Both the position numbers and the translations under genes were made by a program. Positions 11,881-26,632 of a stretch of DNA of 64,000 bases are shown here, piece after piece (position 1 is the first letter of the stretch; each line of letters begins with the position of its first letter). Where the stretch lies: contig OU342820.1 in NCBI GenBank assembly GCA_910591455.2, forward strand, positions 17,654,345-17,718,344, read 5' to 3'. Under the pieces are notes generated by a model, which did not search any database, was not told the origin of the DNA, and worked only from the letters and a program-made list of their open reading frames with translations. The stretch comes from Pholis gunnellus. Lineage: Eukaryota > Chordata > Actinopteri > Perciformes > Pholidae.

Positions 11881-14800
11881 ATTTGTTTTTGCTCTCCTTC
11901 CTTTAGGTCGAGTTGAATCTGTAGGGCTAGCTCCTTTTGTGTTGTTAACTCGTTGCAGTTCTTTTGTTAGTGTTACAGATTGAGGATCAGATCGATGTCA
12001 TGGATGCCTTGGCCACACAGCCTTTTATCAGTTGGCTCAGTTTGTATGAATGGAAAATAGATGGAAGCCTTTGCCACAGCTACTAAGTGAACTAGAAGGT
12101 AAATAGTTGAATGAAGTCCTTGAGCTTGCACAGCAACAAAAGTTTGAATGTGGTACAACAACAAACAGGGGCTTATTTTCAAGGTAGCTAACTAGCTAAA
12201 CTGCTGTGACTCTGGTTGGCTCAGTGCTCTTGGTTATATAAATAAGCTGTATTTTATGCTGTCATTGGCATGGGAAAATAATATTCCACCCTCCAAATGT
12301 TCTTCAATAGGTGAAAATAACGTGGGAATGATGGCTGGCTTCCTGCCACAGTGTGTGTGGCTGTGTGACAGGCTTTCCTGTCACTGCCAAAGATTCAGCT
12401 GCATTTGATTTGCCTGGTGGCTAGTGCTAATTTGCCACCTCATACGCTAACATGAAACATTGTTTTTCAAGTCGGGCAAAGGGACTCATTTCAAAGGACT
12501 CAGTCTTTTGCAATGAGCAACCAGGGCCAGCCTCATTTGTGGTGACTGATGGACAAGCACGCTCATGAAAAGTGTCATAATGAAATGGAAATGACGTGTC
12601 ATTTAAATAATTCTCACTGAAAGATACAGAAATCTATCTTTCAGATTGTCGCATATGGCTATTGGTGATTCTAATCCTTTCATATGGTTATATCTTAAAT
12701 AAATAAGCTTGTGACCAAATCACTACAAAAGCTGTTAAAATAATGAGCTTAGAGTTATCAAGTAGATTGCTTACAGTGTTCATTTTGGGTCTTTTCGTAC
12801 ATGACATCATATGGAAAGAAAATCATACTACTACCTCGATTCTATTTATATACTCCCGTTGATACTTTGCCTCGCGGTGACCCGTCTGCTTTTCGGCTGG
12901 CTACCTGAGGCTGGTGCTGTGTACACGTTGACTTCATGACAGGGAAAAAAAAAAAGTTATTTTTCCTCAATGAAAAACTTAGTCTCCTCCAAGCTTATGA
13001 CAAACTGCCAAAAATGAGCCAAAAAAAGGCAGCAGTGAAACTTTGTGTTCCTCGGGCTACCTAATGTAGTCCACAGAAAAATAATGTGCAATTGTCAAGT
13101 GGATTGGTAATGCCAGGTCACGTAATGCCCCCTTAAAGTGAAACTCTGCCAATCCTAAACTGGTTCTGCACCACTGCAGCCCTTCATCTGCATGCACCGC
13201 CTGCGCTACAGTGACACAGAGCCGGCCGAAAAGCAGCAAAGCCTCACTCCAAGCGAGCCCTCGGTGAGCGGAGAAGGCAGAAGAATCGGCAGCAAGACGG
13301 ATACTAGCGAAGCTGTCCGTTTTATTAACTTCATACAAATACCTAAATATACAAATGTTACTGAGATGGTAATCAGAATGAGAAATAAAAAAAACACAAA
13401 ACAAATTTGGTTATAATAATCATCAACTCATAGTGATTAATTAGAGGCGGACAGGTGGATCACTGTATGGCCTTTGTACTCTAGCCTTTCCACAAGGACA
13501 GTGACTCAGTGAGCAGCAGGGGGAAATGCTCCAACTGTTACAATGTATAACCTTAATTTAATTTCCACGCCAACACAACACAGGACCATGACTTTGAGTC
13601 GGCCACTGCTGTAGCACCGCTCACCTTTTGTGTTGCCACTGCAAAAGTTTCTTCCTTATGTGTTCAGGTTTTCTGCAGAGTTCAGCATTTCCATCTCAGT
13701 GAGCCTGGAAACCACTGGAAACCTTAAGCTTTGGACAGAAAACTTTCTTACCAAACTTTCTTACTAATTTTTACATTATTTATTTTGGCTCGCTCAAAAT
13801 GTCTTCTACAAAAGCACCTCAGTGTAATCTTTAGATTAGGAATCAGTGCTTTGCTCTGTATTTTCTTTCCAAATTCTGCTTTATCGCAAACAAATCCAAG
13901 CAAGAGGTCTCTTTGGTGCATCTTAATTGGACTCATGGATTTACGGTGGATTTTGCATTTCGGCCTCGGCAGAACAGACTTCAGGCTCAATATCGACAAA
14001 GGCTGCTGAGAATATTCTCTGAATTTAAAGTAAAATAAAACCCATTTCACTGCCTACGGGACAGGACGGCACCTAAAGCACCGTCTTGGGTGACGTTTCT
14101 TTGACTTAAGCTGTGACCATGCCTGACATACTTAATATGAATCATATGTGATGATTCACTTTGTTGTTATTTTCATTTGTCCCTTTAAGTGATGTGATTA
14201 CTTGCACAAGACTAATCAACCTCACAGTTCAGTCACTTTTTGTTAACAAATGGTGAACAGCTGAGGAAGCTGATTGGTTTTTAGTGCCACTGCTTTCAGT
14301 CCTGGAGCAGTTCCTCTTAAATAAATCACAAGTGAGAACTGTCTTTGTTCATAATGTCTATTAATTACAGGGTAATGGAAGACGTTAATGCATCAGTGTC
14401 ACTTGAGAAGTAAACTCAATGTCCAGTGAAAAAAGACATCGCAATGCTGCGTATCTGCACAAATCCTGCACTAATCCACTTATCCTCATTATGAACTACC
14501 TCTAGCTATAAACTGCACAACATCTGGAGGGAAACAATAATCCTTGTGATAAAAAGTGTCCATTCAATATTTTTTTGTTGTTGCTGCTTTTGTATAAACC
14601 TTTTCGTGTAAACCCCTTTTCATTTAACCTCTAGTTTTTCTTTCTTTGCATATTCCAGTATAAATAAGTAACATCTAAACTTCCTCATCCTCCCTGGAAG
14701 GAATAGCTTTTATCTCTGGCTACTGTGCCTCTGTCCAATGTCTTCCGAGTTGTATTTAATAAAGACCAGTAGTGCGGAGCAATGTGGAAGAACAACATCC

Positions 14801-17800
14801 CAGCTGTACTGCAGAGAGTCAGGACACAAAGTCTTCACCCACTCACATCAGCAGGGCAGTGGTGCAGACCCACAGGGCGCGAGGAAAAAGGAAAACTGGC
14901 CTCAGTAATACTAAATTAGTGATTAACATAGTAGAATATTCAAGATAAAGCACAGGAGCAACACACTCCCCCTTTGTCCCATTTCTTCTACAGCACTGCA
15001 GAAGCAGTCCTGTTCTGTATTTGCTCTATCTTTTTGTGTTCAGCATATTTCTTCCTCAATCATAGGTTCACTAATTAAGCATCCAAATAATGCAGAAGAA
15101 GAAGTCAGAAAAACAACAACAACAGTATTTAATTTAGTCAGATACTGCGAGGACGAATTGTTTATTTTCCGTTCTCTTGTTCTCGTGGAATAATTAGTGT
15201 CGGAGTTATAACATCATCTACTTCTCTTTGTGTAGCTGCCATGCCTCACATTATGGCTGAATGTACTATCTTCATTATTTATAGTTATAATACATTTTTA
15301 TATCTGTATTACGTTTTATTCCAGAAAATAACATACATCCAGTTGTTATTGATTTTGAATACACTGGGTTTTAACACAATTACAGCAGATCTGATAAGTG
15401 AATCAGGCTACAAAAGGCTGATTTGTCTGTTAATGACAACATTCTACATTGTTAGTCGTTGAAAAAACACTGCAGTGATTCTCGAGGAGCCCATTTGACG
15501 TCAGTTACACACTAAGTGGGGAATTCTCGTATTTTTATGAGCTCTCAAGAAAATCGAGTGTTAAAGAAAGACGAGTTAAAAGTGAACTCTAAAGTATTAT
15601 TGCTATATGTTGTGATATCACGCAGGCTTGGGTTAACCGCTATAAACGGAACGGAAACTTTACAACAAGTCAAACTTTACGAGCACATGGCAAAGATTTG
15701 CAATCAAATATATATATGATCACGTTTTTTTAAGTTAACTTGTCCAATTATTTGTGTCTCTTCAAAATGGACAACATTTTATTGCTCCCCCTCAGATCAA
15801 AGTGGATAGCTTGCATCTCCATATGAGTACAGAGCCAACACACACACAAATATTACAGTACTGCCAAAATAACTTTCCGTCTGTACTCTGCATGTATGTG
15901 TCTTATAGTGTGTTTGCCCATTTGCTGCATGCCAGACGCTTATTCTTTTCTTACAGTTCCTTGCATCAAAGCTTGTCTCCTCCAGTGTGACTGCTCGTCC
16001 CAGCATCGTGTATCTTCCAAAAAATATGATGGTTTTGCTGCTACAGATGTGACAAAAAGAATCAGATGCACAAGTCCAAGAGTCCGCTCTCCTTTTTAAT
16101 TACTTTAAAAATGATGCTAAAAGGGGAAGGCGTGAATACACAGGTATTATTACAACAAAGTCTGCACTGCATTGATTTTATCATTCAAATATACTGAACA
16201 GATCATTCCAGGAAACAAAATATCAGTACAAATACAGAGTCATGAAACTTTCAGTTACTAACTTTCAGCCAGGGGTCATGTACTGTAGAGGGGGCGGGTG
16301 GAGGAGCAGCGATGTCAGGTGATGTATGGCGCCACAGTTATTTTGGTTTAGCAGGTGAAGGCTTATGATGCATGGGGAAAAAAACCACAGCACAGGTTTC
16401 TCTCTCTTGCCTTCACCCACTTGCAAATACCATCCTTGTCGACACCGGAGCAAAGAGGGAAATCATCACGGCAGATACAAACAATGCGCCTCAAAGGCCA
16501 ACACGCTGCCAACTGATGACGAGCCGTTTGTCGTGTAACCTCTGCGATCGCCAATCAGACCAAGACGAACGCTTTAGTTTGAGATGCATTTTTCTGACAA
16601 CATACTGTAAGCTAACCACTTTCATTGTGCAGTGAACGTGACGATAACACCACAATATAATAATTAACAACGGCTTACTTACTGTTTTATGGATTGAATA
16701 CAAGACATTTTCTGGTGTGGATATAAGTCTAATATTGGACAGTTGCACACGGCAGCACACACACACACCAGCTGTTTCTTGGGTGCTCGCGAATGAGTTC
16801 ATTCTTTTCAAGGAGGTCAATATATGAAGACAATTTTAGCCAATGATATATCCTCTGTTGTGTAGCCCAGCATTTCTCAACTGTCATCACCATCCCGGCT
16901 CAATAACTTTGAAAGATTGTCCTGTGCAAGGTCAGTCCTCAGTCACCGTGCCCCAGTAGTTTCCAGCCGATCTTGCTGCCGTCACAGGGTGCCGTAAGGA
17001 GGCTGAAATTATCCAACACGTACTCGGCATATTGTAGCAAGCAAACTAGATTTGGATAAACAGAGCCGTTCCATGCATGTGTGTTAGCGTGACAAAGACA
17101 ACGCTCATAGAGGGGGAGGAACAATTTAATGTAAGACAGATATATATAGGTTCATGACTGTGATTATAGCGTTGATGGTGAACATTCTGAACATAAAAGG
17201 TGTTGATGGCTCTTATGTTGTATTATATCTGAGATCTTTGCGTAAAAATATGAACACAATACTACTGTTTTTTGCCTCCTGACGCAATTAAACTTATTTG
17301 TGATGCGACCAAACCAAATGTAATCCACGACAAAATGTGTCTCGTCTCGAAACGTTAGTCCCGATGCAGTTTCCTTGTATGGGCACAGGGCTGTCTAATG
17401 ACATGCAAATACTGTATTCCTGCTCCCTTCTCCTGAACAACATTATCCTGTGAAAGCTCTGTTTGTTTGACCTGACAGGAAACTGTCAGCAAAGCTCCTG
17501 AAATGGGATGTGGCCTTGAATAAATGCCTTGATAAGTTCCAACTGTAAAGAGGGATTCATGCTGGGTTTACATGCAGGAAATGCCAGAGAGTTTCTGCTC
17601 AGACGTTACAGTACTGCTGTATGTCATTACTTACGGTCTATACTGCAGTCTGTTTTAATACACATCCAGCTCGGTCTCCTTTTTAGCTGCGAATCAAACA
17701 GAAAAGACCCTGTCAATTGTGAGATGTGTGACTGTGGCAAACATTAGCAAACTTCAGTCCTGTCATTTACTGAATGCACTCACTGCTACCGAGGTCAGTG

Positions 17801-17891
17801 AAGTGTAGCAGTGCAGCATACAGTAGAATACAACATAACTCAAGAGGATTTATTGGCAGTCTTACAGATCGCAACCCTGCTGTGACATTTT

Positions 17892-17894
<3 letters not shown>

Positions 17895-17925
<31 letters not shown>
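17895..17925. repeat. (GT)n microsatellite
   Basis: An uninterrupted run of about 15 GT units. Confidence 0.97.
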
Positions 17926-17928
<3 letters not shown>

Positions 17929-19517
17929 ATCCCAATTAAAAATAAAGATATATGGATAATATTTATTTAGCATATTTTTCCTCAGTGGCATCAAACATGC
18001 TTCATGCTAGCGGCTCTTTGTTCACCATTGTAGTTTAGTGTGTTAGTATGCTAGTATTAGCTATTTAGCACTCAACACAAAGTACAGCTGATGCTAATAG
18101 GAATTTCATTTTGCAGGAATTTGAATAATCAAAGCATGGGACAAATTAAATGTTGTCCTGATGATGGCACTTGATGACTATAGGATCACCAGCGTTGTTA
18201 CAGTTCATCCTGAGAGGGACATGAATGTGTGAACGAGGTTTCTTTACAAATCATTCAATAGCTGCTGATACATTTCACTCAGACCCACAAATATCAAGCT
18301 CAAGTATATTAGAGGAAAGATCAGGGAATCACTAAAGAAAATGCATATGTAATCTGGACACCGTTAATGTCTTTAACTTTCATGGCATGATTTCAGTCCG
18401 AACCAAAGTGACAGAGCCGTGGATCCTTCTGCTAGCGTGGCTAAAAGGGACAGTAATACATTTTTGCATGTCATCTCATGTTTTTCCGCTTTTGTATTTT
18501 CTGAATACATGTTCTGAAAGATCCATTGATATGCTTTTGATTTTGGTGTACAATGCCACAATAGCAGACGGTGAGAATGCCCTTCACACTGCTGAAAAAC
18601 AATTTCCACCACTGAGCTGCAAAACACCTCATGTACGAGCCCTCGGCAACACGGGTTTGCTTTTCAATTGCTGACATTTTCTCCTTTTATTCATTTATTT
18701 TTTGTATTCATTTATTTTTTTTCAAGACTAACCATATTAAAATCTATTGCATATTTAAAAAAAATCTTTGTCACATGGTAGAATGGAAATGCCAGGGTGT
18801 AGCATGAAAGAATAGCCGGGATGTGAGCAATTGTAAATCTGTTACCGGGGGAATTTCTTTTAATCCTACAGCAAAACAGAAAAGAAGCCCGTCAGTCCAC
18901 TCTGATTTTGACAAACATGGATTAGCTACAGTATGTCAGAGAGTAGAAGAGTGGAAAGCAGGAACTGCTTAGATTGAAAAAGAAATCCACTTTTCATTGA
19001 TTACATCATCGGTACTGTAAACACAAATAGCACACTGCGCCTCCAGTACTAAGCAAAACACTCGATTTCCCAGCAGTGGCTTGATGTTGGCCGGTGTGTA
19101 GCAGTGACTGTATTCAGGGACGTAATTATGCTGCCTTTCACTCTATTACACGGATCCATAGGAGCATAGCTTGCATACAGTGATTATCTTCTGCACGATT
19201 TCTGTATTTTTGCAGATTCTACTGCAAAATGTTCACAGTAGGCCACAAAGTGTCCATAATGTATCTCACCGTATCGCGACTGAGGCTAGAAATATAGAGA
19301 AAATGTGCATCGATTTAAAAATCGTTTGGGCCTTCTTCAGTTTATATGTTGGGGGTTCAGTAATTGCTACTGGATCATCAACAGTTTTCACGCTGCGACC
19401 ACAATAAAAGTGTGGAGACAGGAGGTGGTAATTGTAAAGATTTTGAGTTTGTGTTTATAACATTAGAAATCATATAAAGTGTTTTTTTGTTTAAAGAATT
19501 AAATTGACCAGAAAGAG

Positions 19518-19518
<1 letters not shown>

Positions 19519-19546
<28 letters not shown>
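19519..19546. repeat. (CA)n microsatellite
   Basis: An uninterrupted run of about 14 CA units. Confidence 0.97.
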
Positions 19547-19549
<3 letters not shown>

Positions 19550-20540
19550 CTTCTCTATATCCCTGTCTTTGAACTGGTGCTGAGTCTCATTCTTGTGATG
19601 AGGAATGGCTGGTCCCTGATATTAGACACAGCTGTTTGATGTGTTATTGGAAAACACTTGCACAGACTATAAAGGATCTTTTTTTTAATATTCATCCTGG
19701 GTTTTTGGTGTCATCTTTCTTTTTCTTGAAGGGATTTTGAAGTTTACCTTTCAAACCTATATAACAGTGTTACAAACAGAACAATTAAAATATAATGTTT
19801 ATTAAAGACTGTTGAAATGACCATTATATATGAAATATGTATACCCGGGGAAAGCCTTTGTTTTTAATGTTCTGCAATAAAACAAATCAAGGTGCAAGCT
19901 TTCTGGCTATATTTCTACTAATGTATTTACGTGAGGATGTTTTCTTTTTTATTAGTAGTAGTAAACTCTGGGAGTGTGTTTATGTTGGACATAAGAGCAG
20001 TGATATATGGATTTAGGATGTCTGTTAAATCCAGTGACCCGGGCAAACAGAGGACACAGCACTTAAATAAAACGAAATATCTTTGTCAATATGGTTTTAC
20101 ATTGTTCCTGTTTATACCTGCAGGAGTCCTGGACACCCACTAGCATTCTATTCATCAATACATAAATGCTGCAGTAGAAGAAGCTCATCATTTCATACAA
20201 CGCAGCCCAGTGAAAGATGCTGTTAAGACCGACAACCGCCTCGCTGAATCTATTAAAACACAAACTGTATAAAGCACAAGCAACATATTGCAAATCCTGT
20301 TTTGTTTTTTCTCTCCTGACATTGTGGCCAAAATGCAGGTGCATTCATTATCCTGTAATTACCCTGCTGTTAGTCTTCTGGTATATTATTCATTACAAGC
20401 ATTCTCCACACAGCGTGGTGACAAGGGTGGTAAAATGAATGAGCGCCATAGGATCAACTATACCAACATGCACTTCCATCATTAATACTGTGCTACAGCC
20501 AGGAAGTAACCGGCTCTCAAGGCCACTGCTAAGTGACCGC

Positions 20541-20551
20541 TCACACACATG

Positions 20552-20598
<47 letters not shown>
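20541..20598. repeat. (CA)n microsatellite
   Basis: A short CA run, a TGCT break at 20550-20553, then about 22 further units. Confidence 0.97.
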
Positions 20599-20600
<2 letters not shown>

Positions 20601-20756
20601 ACTAAACCGTAGCAATCTAATCCTGAAAGCACACGAGGGCTTGTTCAATATTGGTCTGTGATAAAACCAAATCTCTGAAATCTTTTGTTCTCATCACGCT
20701 GAGAATATAAAATTCCAGTCCATTATTGTGGGTACAGGTGGCTCTTCATTCTTGGA

Positions 20757-20773
20757 TTTTTTTTTTTTTTTTT
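20757..20773. repeat. Poly(T) run
   Basis: Seventeen consecutive T. No retroposed gene tail is evident beside it. Confidence 0.95.
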
Positions 20774-21702
20774 CATTTTGATGCAGGAAAGTGCCAACAG
20801 CTGGAAAATGCAATGTTTCCGTAAATGATACTTCACGCTAGGTGGTGAACACGATGCTTGCTGACTGATAATGTTCCAGGGGGTTGAAAGCAGGCCAACT
20901 TAAAGGGATTTGGGAGGATGTCGGAGAGAGATGGGACAGTGAATCACTCTGTAGGGATCACTGCACAAGAGGAGCAGCTTCACCTAAGTGCAAGCAGAGC
21001 TGGAGGAGCTAGATCCCTGTGAATAAGGCGAGAATACATCGACGTTGTATTGATCCACCGGTTATTCCTGCGGTATGGCAAAGTGTGGCAACGGGACATG
21101 ATGTCAAGGACCTGCTATGCTATTGAAAACTGCTTTAATTGACTCATAGCTCTCCCATTCACGATGCCTAACATTTTCCAGCACCATGGACAGAGAGTAG
21201 GAGTCTAATTGCCATTGTTCATTTTTTTTTTTATTTCACCGACAAAAAAAGTAATTGACTTACATGCTAATTTCCAGGAAGAGTTTTGAAACAATGCATA
21301 GCAACAGGCACATTTGGCACAAAATAGGCAAACGTATTGTAGTATCAAAGAACTAAGGCCTGACCACGCAGGCTGATTTCAGTCTCCACTCACATGTTTA
21401 AATTGAACTCCTACCGTCACGGACATCTTTTGTTCTGGCTGTTGGGCGTTTATCGAAAGCAGCTGAGTACAATTATTCCACAACCCACGAAATTCCTGTA
21501 GAATGACCCGGTTTACTCACTGACTCCGATTCACTGATGGACAAATTATGGACCAATCACCATGTAACACGTTACGCATCACTAATACAAGGTCACAAAC
21601 AACACATGCACACAATCAAAACGTGCGATCATGCAGGGAAGATGTGTTGATTACAACTGATACATTTTTAAAAGGGACATTTTTATTTTATTTTTATTCA
21701 AT

Positions 21703-21719
21703 AAAAAAAAAAAAAAAAA
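21703..21719. repeat. Poly(A) run
   Basis: Seventeen consecutive A after TTTTATTCAAT. There is no recognisable processed gene upstream. Confidence 0.95.
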
Positions 21720-24700
21720 CCTCTGAGGTATACCAGCTGCTAAATAAAGCTGCTGAGGTCGTGGTGGTGCATCGGCATGTAGTTTGTCCGACTTTCATAT
21801 AGAGTGGATTGCACTCATTTAAATCTAACTGGAGGCGTGATCTTAACGAATTGACCATAAGCTTTAACGCTAAAATGCTCCATAGAGCTGAGGGGAATTG
21901 CAAAGTTGGTTGATAGTTCACGTTATTGTTAACGTAAAACTATTGTTTAGAGCAGCTGTAATACTAGTTCATTCACCACTGACATGATTTGTCCCTTTAC
22001 CTTTAACCTTGCAGGTAAATAACTCATAAGGACATTTTTATTTTAAATCAATCCAAGGTTTTGCAGAATGACTGGCAGCAGGATTGGTAGTGTGTTACAT
22101 GTGTCTAGAGCTTCAATATGTGTGACTCAATCGCAGTCTCTCCTACGGTTAGACGACACAAACTACAACGTTGCAGCAATGAGAAGATAAATACAAAACA
22201 TTTCTCCTTTCAATGCGTTTTGTAGGAGATGCTGCAGTATCTTTGTGCTCCGTGTGATCACTTACTAAAAATCTTTTGCAAATCTGAATGCGAATGATAC
22301 TTTTGTTCCTTCACATAATGATCAATTAAGTGGAGGCATTTGTTTATCTGTTCCCCGGGCAACATTGGAAATAGATTTAGCTGCAGGCGATCCGGAGCTG
22401 TCCGAGGAGCCCTCGTCCGTACCTTTTCCCTTCAACATGAAGTCCCACTTGGGGTTTGATTCTGGCCCTCGTCTTGTGCCTTGGTCTAGCAGAGTTTCTG
22501 CAATACAGCAACATTTATATTTCAACGGCTGAATATGAATTATGCACAATAAGCAGTGAGAAGGAATTTAATGATGCCTCGCTGCTACAGTCTGCCTCAA
22601 CAAACGAAGAGTGATTCCCCTTGTCTGAGCTGCAGGCATGGAGGTGCTGATTTGAACAAATCTTTGACCTCATCCTTCTTGTTGCTTAAGGTTTGCAGTC
22701 AATGCACAGGTTTGGAGCGCGAGACGGGAGCGAGGGTAGCTCATCTTGTCAGAATATTGATCCTCTCTGACATCTAATGTAATGATTCTTTGTCAGCAAA
22801 GAAATGACCGGACAGGCTGAATTTTGGGTCGTATCACCAGCGACTTTTAATTAAGTCTCCTCTGCCGTCTCCTTTTGACCTCGTCAACTACAGCGCAGGC
22901 AGCCAACGAGAGTTGATTTTCAGAGAGTGAACGCTTCTTCCGCAGAAATTGGATGAGTTATCCTCCGTCGCTCAGTATAACCTTTATTTGTCAGGCAGAT
23001 ACAACCTCTGGCTCAAAAATCAAATATTATTCTGTAACAGCAACGGTATAAACATATTCTTGTATTCACAGAACGATTCTCTGGGTCTTCAAAAGCGGCG
23101 CACTTGCATCTCTAAGCCTCGTAAACAGCAGACGGACTGTTTGTGTAGCCTTCACAAACATTGGATTTAATCCCCGGGACTGAATTACTGGTAACATCAG
23201 TGTTCATCAGAGACACAGGAATGTTGTGCTCCAACAGAAAGAAATGATATCAAAGATACATCTTTGGCAAATACATTTACATTATAATTTCATTACTGAA
23301 CACAACGTAGTCTGTTCTAATCAATCCCTCAGCCTATAGAGTGTGATATTTTTCATTCAAAGTGAAAGAGAAATTAAAAGTGCTCAGTGTTTCTAATGCA
23401 CATTACAGCCATTAACACTCTGTCCTTTTTATTTTCCGCAGCTGTATTAGTATGTATTAACATGTGCTTAACATGACATTTTGTTTCGATTTTATTGATC
23501 TCTCAAGTGTCAGTTTGAGGCGAGAGAGTTTGAAAAACAGCAACACAAACAATTAATTTATGTAAACAAAAAAACAGTAAATACTAAAAATATACAAATA
23601 TGACAACGTTAGAAAGAGTTGAAATACATCAATGTATTCTATGAATTATTAATCGTGGATGTCAATCCATTGCTGGCCGACACCAAAGTATATTTTTCAA
23701 TATATACACAAGTTAAATAAGGTGTATTGTTAGTTTTGACTCCCAAAACAACATGACCGTTGGAGAATTCCTGCAACAGGCGCTCGTTTTAAAACTACCT
23801 GTCTGGGTTTTTGAAAAGTTAATGATTTTGGACATTTAAGGACGTTTTGTTGTGAGGACAGTCTGTGAACAGACCACGTCTTCTAATGTGGCTGCTCACA
23901 AGTCTAATGACTTCTTCTTCTTCTGCTGCTGATTTTACCCTCATCCAATCTTTCTTTCTCTGTTTAATCTTAATGAGAAGAGACGTGTTTCCTGCTGTGA
24001 TGAAGGGATGCAGATTAAAGAAACGGTCTCCTCCTCCTCCTCCTCCTCCTCATCAACCTGACGTATTCTGAGGTGAACATGATATGAGAGGGCATCTTCG
24101 GTGTGAACCGTTTACACACGAAGAGGTTAACATGAGATCATTTCTGCATGAGCAGCTGTTGACGTATAATATTAATTAACTATGATGACTTGGACAAAGA
24201 TTTGTCGGACTGAACAGCAGGAAGTGGATGTCTGAAGGAGGATTCATGGGGTTTGACTCTTAGCCAAGTCAAACACTTTTAAAATTAGAAGCCGCTGCCT
24301 GGGTGTCGGTGTTAGAATAGAAAGGTGAAAGGCTGCGTGCCGGCCCGGTGTCATTCTTGGCGGGGTGTGCTTGTTTACCTGCGGTGCCACATAGAAACTA
24401 GCTGTTCATTTCTGTATCATGACACGGGGAGCCTTTATTATAGTTATTAATCATGTCCTACAGGCTGAATACGTGCACAAATGTGCCATTAATGCATTTT
24501 AGCATTGATTTAGTCGAGCATGCACACATGATGGGACACACAGAATGCTATTGTCTTTGTGCCACAGCCACTAAGTTTTGCTCTTTTAAAAAAAAATAAA
24601 AATAGGTCAGAAGATGAAACCAATTTGAGGGTGTGCTGTCGAAATGTCCTTTTATTTTTTCAGGAGCTAAAATGGTTTTCAAAATATTTGAGTTTTTCTG

Positions 24701-25644
24701 TGCATGGCCTCAGGCTTCCGTTTGACTCAAGTCACAACAACGTAAATGCCTTTGGACACTCGCTCACAGTGGTGAGCTATATTTGGTCCACTGCAGGCGG
24801 ACTTTCTCAAAGTGAATTTTGTCTCAATTTAGGGGGAGATTCTCCTTTTCTGTATGTCTTGTTTGCATATCACTGAAACAACAATGGCCTCTTTCTTCCA
24901 GGTCGGTGACTCAGACACTGAAAGCTATCCATCTAAATTATAATTGGGCGGTGCACATACAGCTACTCTACTCGTGTGAAAACACTCTGGCCAGTTGCCC
25001 TCATATTAATGGAACACATGTAGTGGATTTTTACCAGCTATGGATCATAAAAACTTCATTCCTCCACAATGAATTCCCACCTGCTCTGTCTTTCCATTAA
25101 ACCTTCATGGGATTCAGTTATTTTTCCTCTTCTGCACAGCGTCCCTCATCTTACTATCTGCTGTGATTTCATATGCTGTCAATTTCCTATTCAATTAAAT
25201 GATACGCCTTTTTTTCCCTCTATTCAAATGAAGGTAAAGAGTCCAAACAATTTTCAGGAAACGAAGGTTACTTTCCTACAATTTAAGGTCTTTTGTTCAA
25301 AAGGATTTACCTTTCAAACCCCACAGGTTTCTCAGTTGCTCTTCTTTGTATAAGGCTTTTCTGTTCTCTCAAGAAAACGTCTCAGCAGTATGTTAGCAGA
25401 CTCTGTGTGTACCTTTGGTAATATGAATCCACTTCTTCTTTTTTTTTATTACAAACCAAGTCTCTGAGAGCAGGTTTATGCTGTAAAATATACAAATTGG
25501 CATTTCCAGCGTACGGGAGATGGTCTTATAACTTATAAAACATTAACATATCACTCGTTGATTGACAGCTTGGACAGCAGGCAGACAGCAGCATAATCCT
25601 AAGAAGGTTCATTACACTAAACCTGCTCAATCCTTATTCCCAAA

Positions 25645-25648
<4 letters not shown>

Positions 25649-25676
<28 letters not shown>
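25649..25676. repeat. (AC)n microsatellite
   Basis: An uninterrupted run of about 14 AC units. The flanks CCTGCTCAAT occur on both sides (25621-25632 and 25676-25685), so the tract sits between short direct repeats. Confidence 0.97.
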
Positions 25677-26309
25677 CTGCTCAATATTTGTACTTTATAT
25701 TCCATGTTTTTTGACTGTGTATTCTGTCTCATCGTCACTGTGAACATCTGTGCTGCAACATATGACGCTAAATACTGAAATCAATGCTCTGAATATGACC
25801 CAGCATGTGTCCTGGTTCCATGAGTGACTAACGATGTTTTGATTTGTTTCACTTTAGCATCGGTCCGCACTGTTTCGTTCAGGAGTTGGATTGCTTGAGG
25901 CGAAAACCTGCCATGAGTCATGACTGAGTTCTGCATCATTTATGCATTGTCAGCATCAGGATGCAATGGTTGCAACAGACTCGGTCCAGTGAAGAAAACC
26001 GGCAACAAGATTAAATCAGGATAATTGTTCGCAGCATGTCAAATATGTTTTTTATTAAAAGGTGCATTTCATGAAAAAGTCTGTCAAATAAATGAAGTAA
26101 GAGGGAAAAGTAATGTTTCCGGACCTGAAATAAAAGTGCACATGAATGCATCTGTGCATGTTTAGTGTTTTTTGTTGGTGGAGAATATTTTTAATTGTGT
26201 GTTACTTGTACTTTCATGTTTGGGACAGCCAGTTCCAACTGCAAGCCCTAAGAATCTTTGGTAAAGTGAGATCCATTTTGGCAGCTACCTACCACTTAAG
26301 ATGCTCTAG

Positions 26310-26632
26310 GGTGAGGGCATTGAGATGTTTCTGAGAACCAGATTCCAGTTAAAACTTCTCATTTTACTGGAACAACGTGTGAGAGTCAATGCCGCTGAGT
26401 CCTGGTTCTGGGTCTTCTGTGACTCCCTTTCCTCCAGCGGGCCCTGGAATACAGCCTGGATCTCCAGCAGCCTGGTGTTGGTGTTGGCTCCCAGCAGGGA
26501 CCGGCAGAGCAGCGAGGCAAAGCTCTGCTCCAGGAATAGAGGATGAGACACTGCTGGAGGCGCCGCTGGGGTCCGAGCTGAAGGAGTTTCTGGTGGACCT
26601 GCAGTCTCATTTACTTTTGTAGGTCAAAGGCA
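26310..26632. other. GC-rich block open in several frames, unidentified
   Basis: Composition rises sharply against the AT-rich flanks, and frames stay open for 73-81 codons on both strands. One plus frame ends EDETLLEAPLGSELKEFLVD; one minus frame reads FLEQSFASLLCRSLLGANTN. Neither is recognised. Possible readings are an old processed-gene fragment, a mobile-element piece, or an isolated exon. No splice consensus or poly(A) tail decides between them. Confidence 0.25.

Larger units (their letters stand above)
11881..26309. other. Non-coding, intergenic, mostly unexplained
   Basis: Apart from the listed microsatellites and homopolymers I see no gene, RNA gene or clear mobile element. Frames of up to 115 codons near 13057-13416, and about 100 codons near 13748-14050 and 16491-16820, are open on both strands at once and match nothing known. 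A short (CTC)n tract lies near 24028-24048. Confidence 0.55.

Noticed and set aside
18660..18725. Repeated TATTCATTTATTTTTT as a functional direct repeat
   Set aside because: Low-complexity T-rich slippage explains it.
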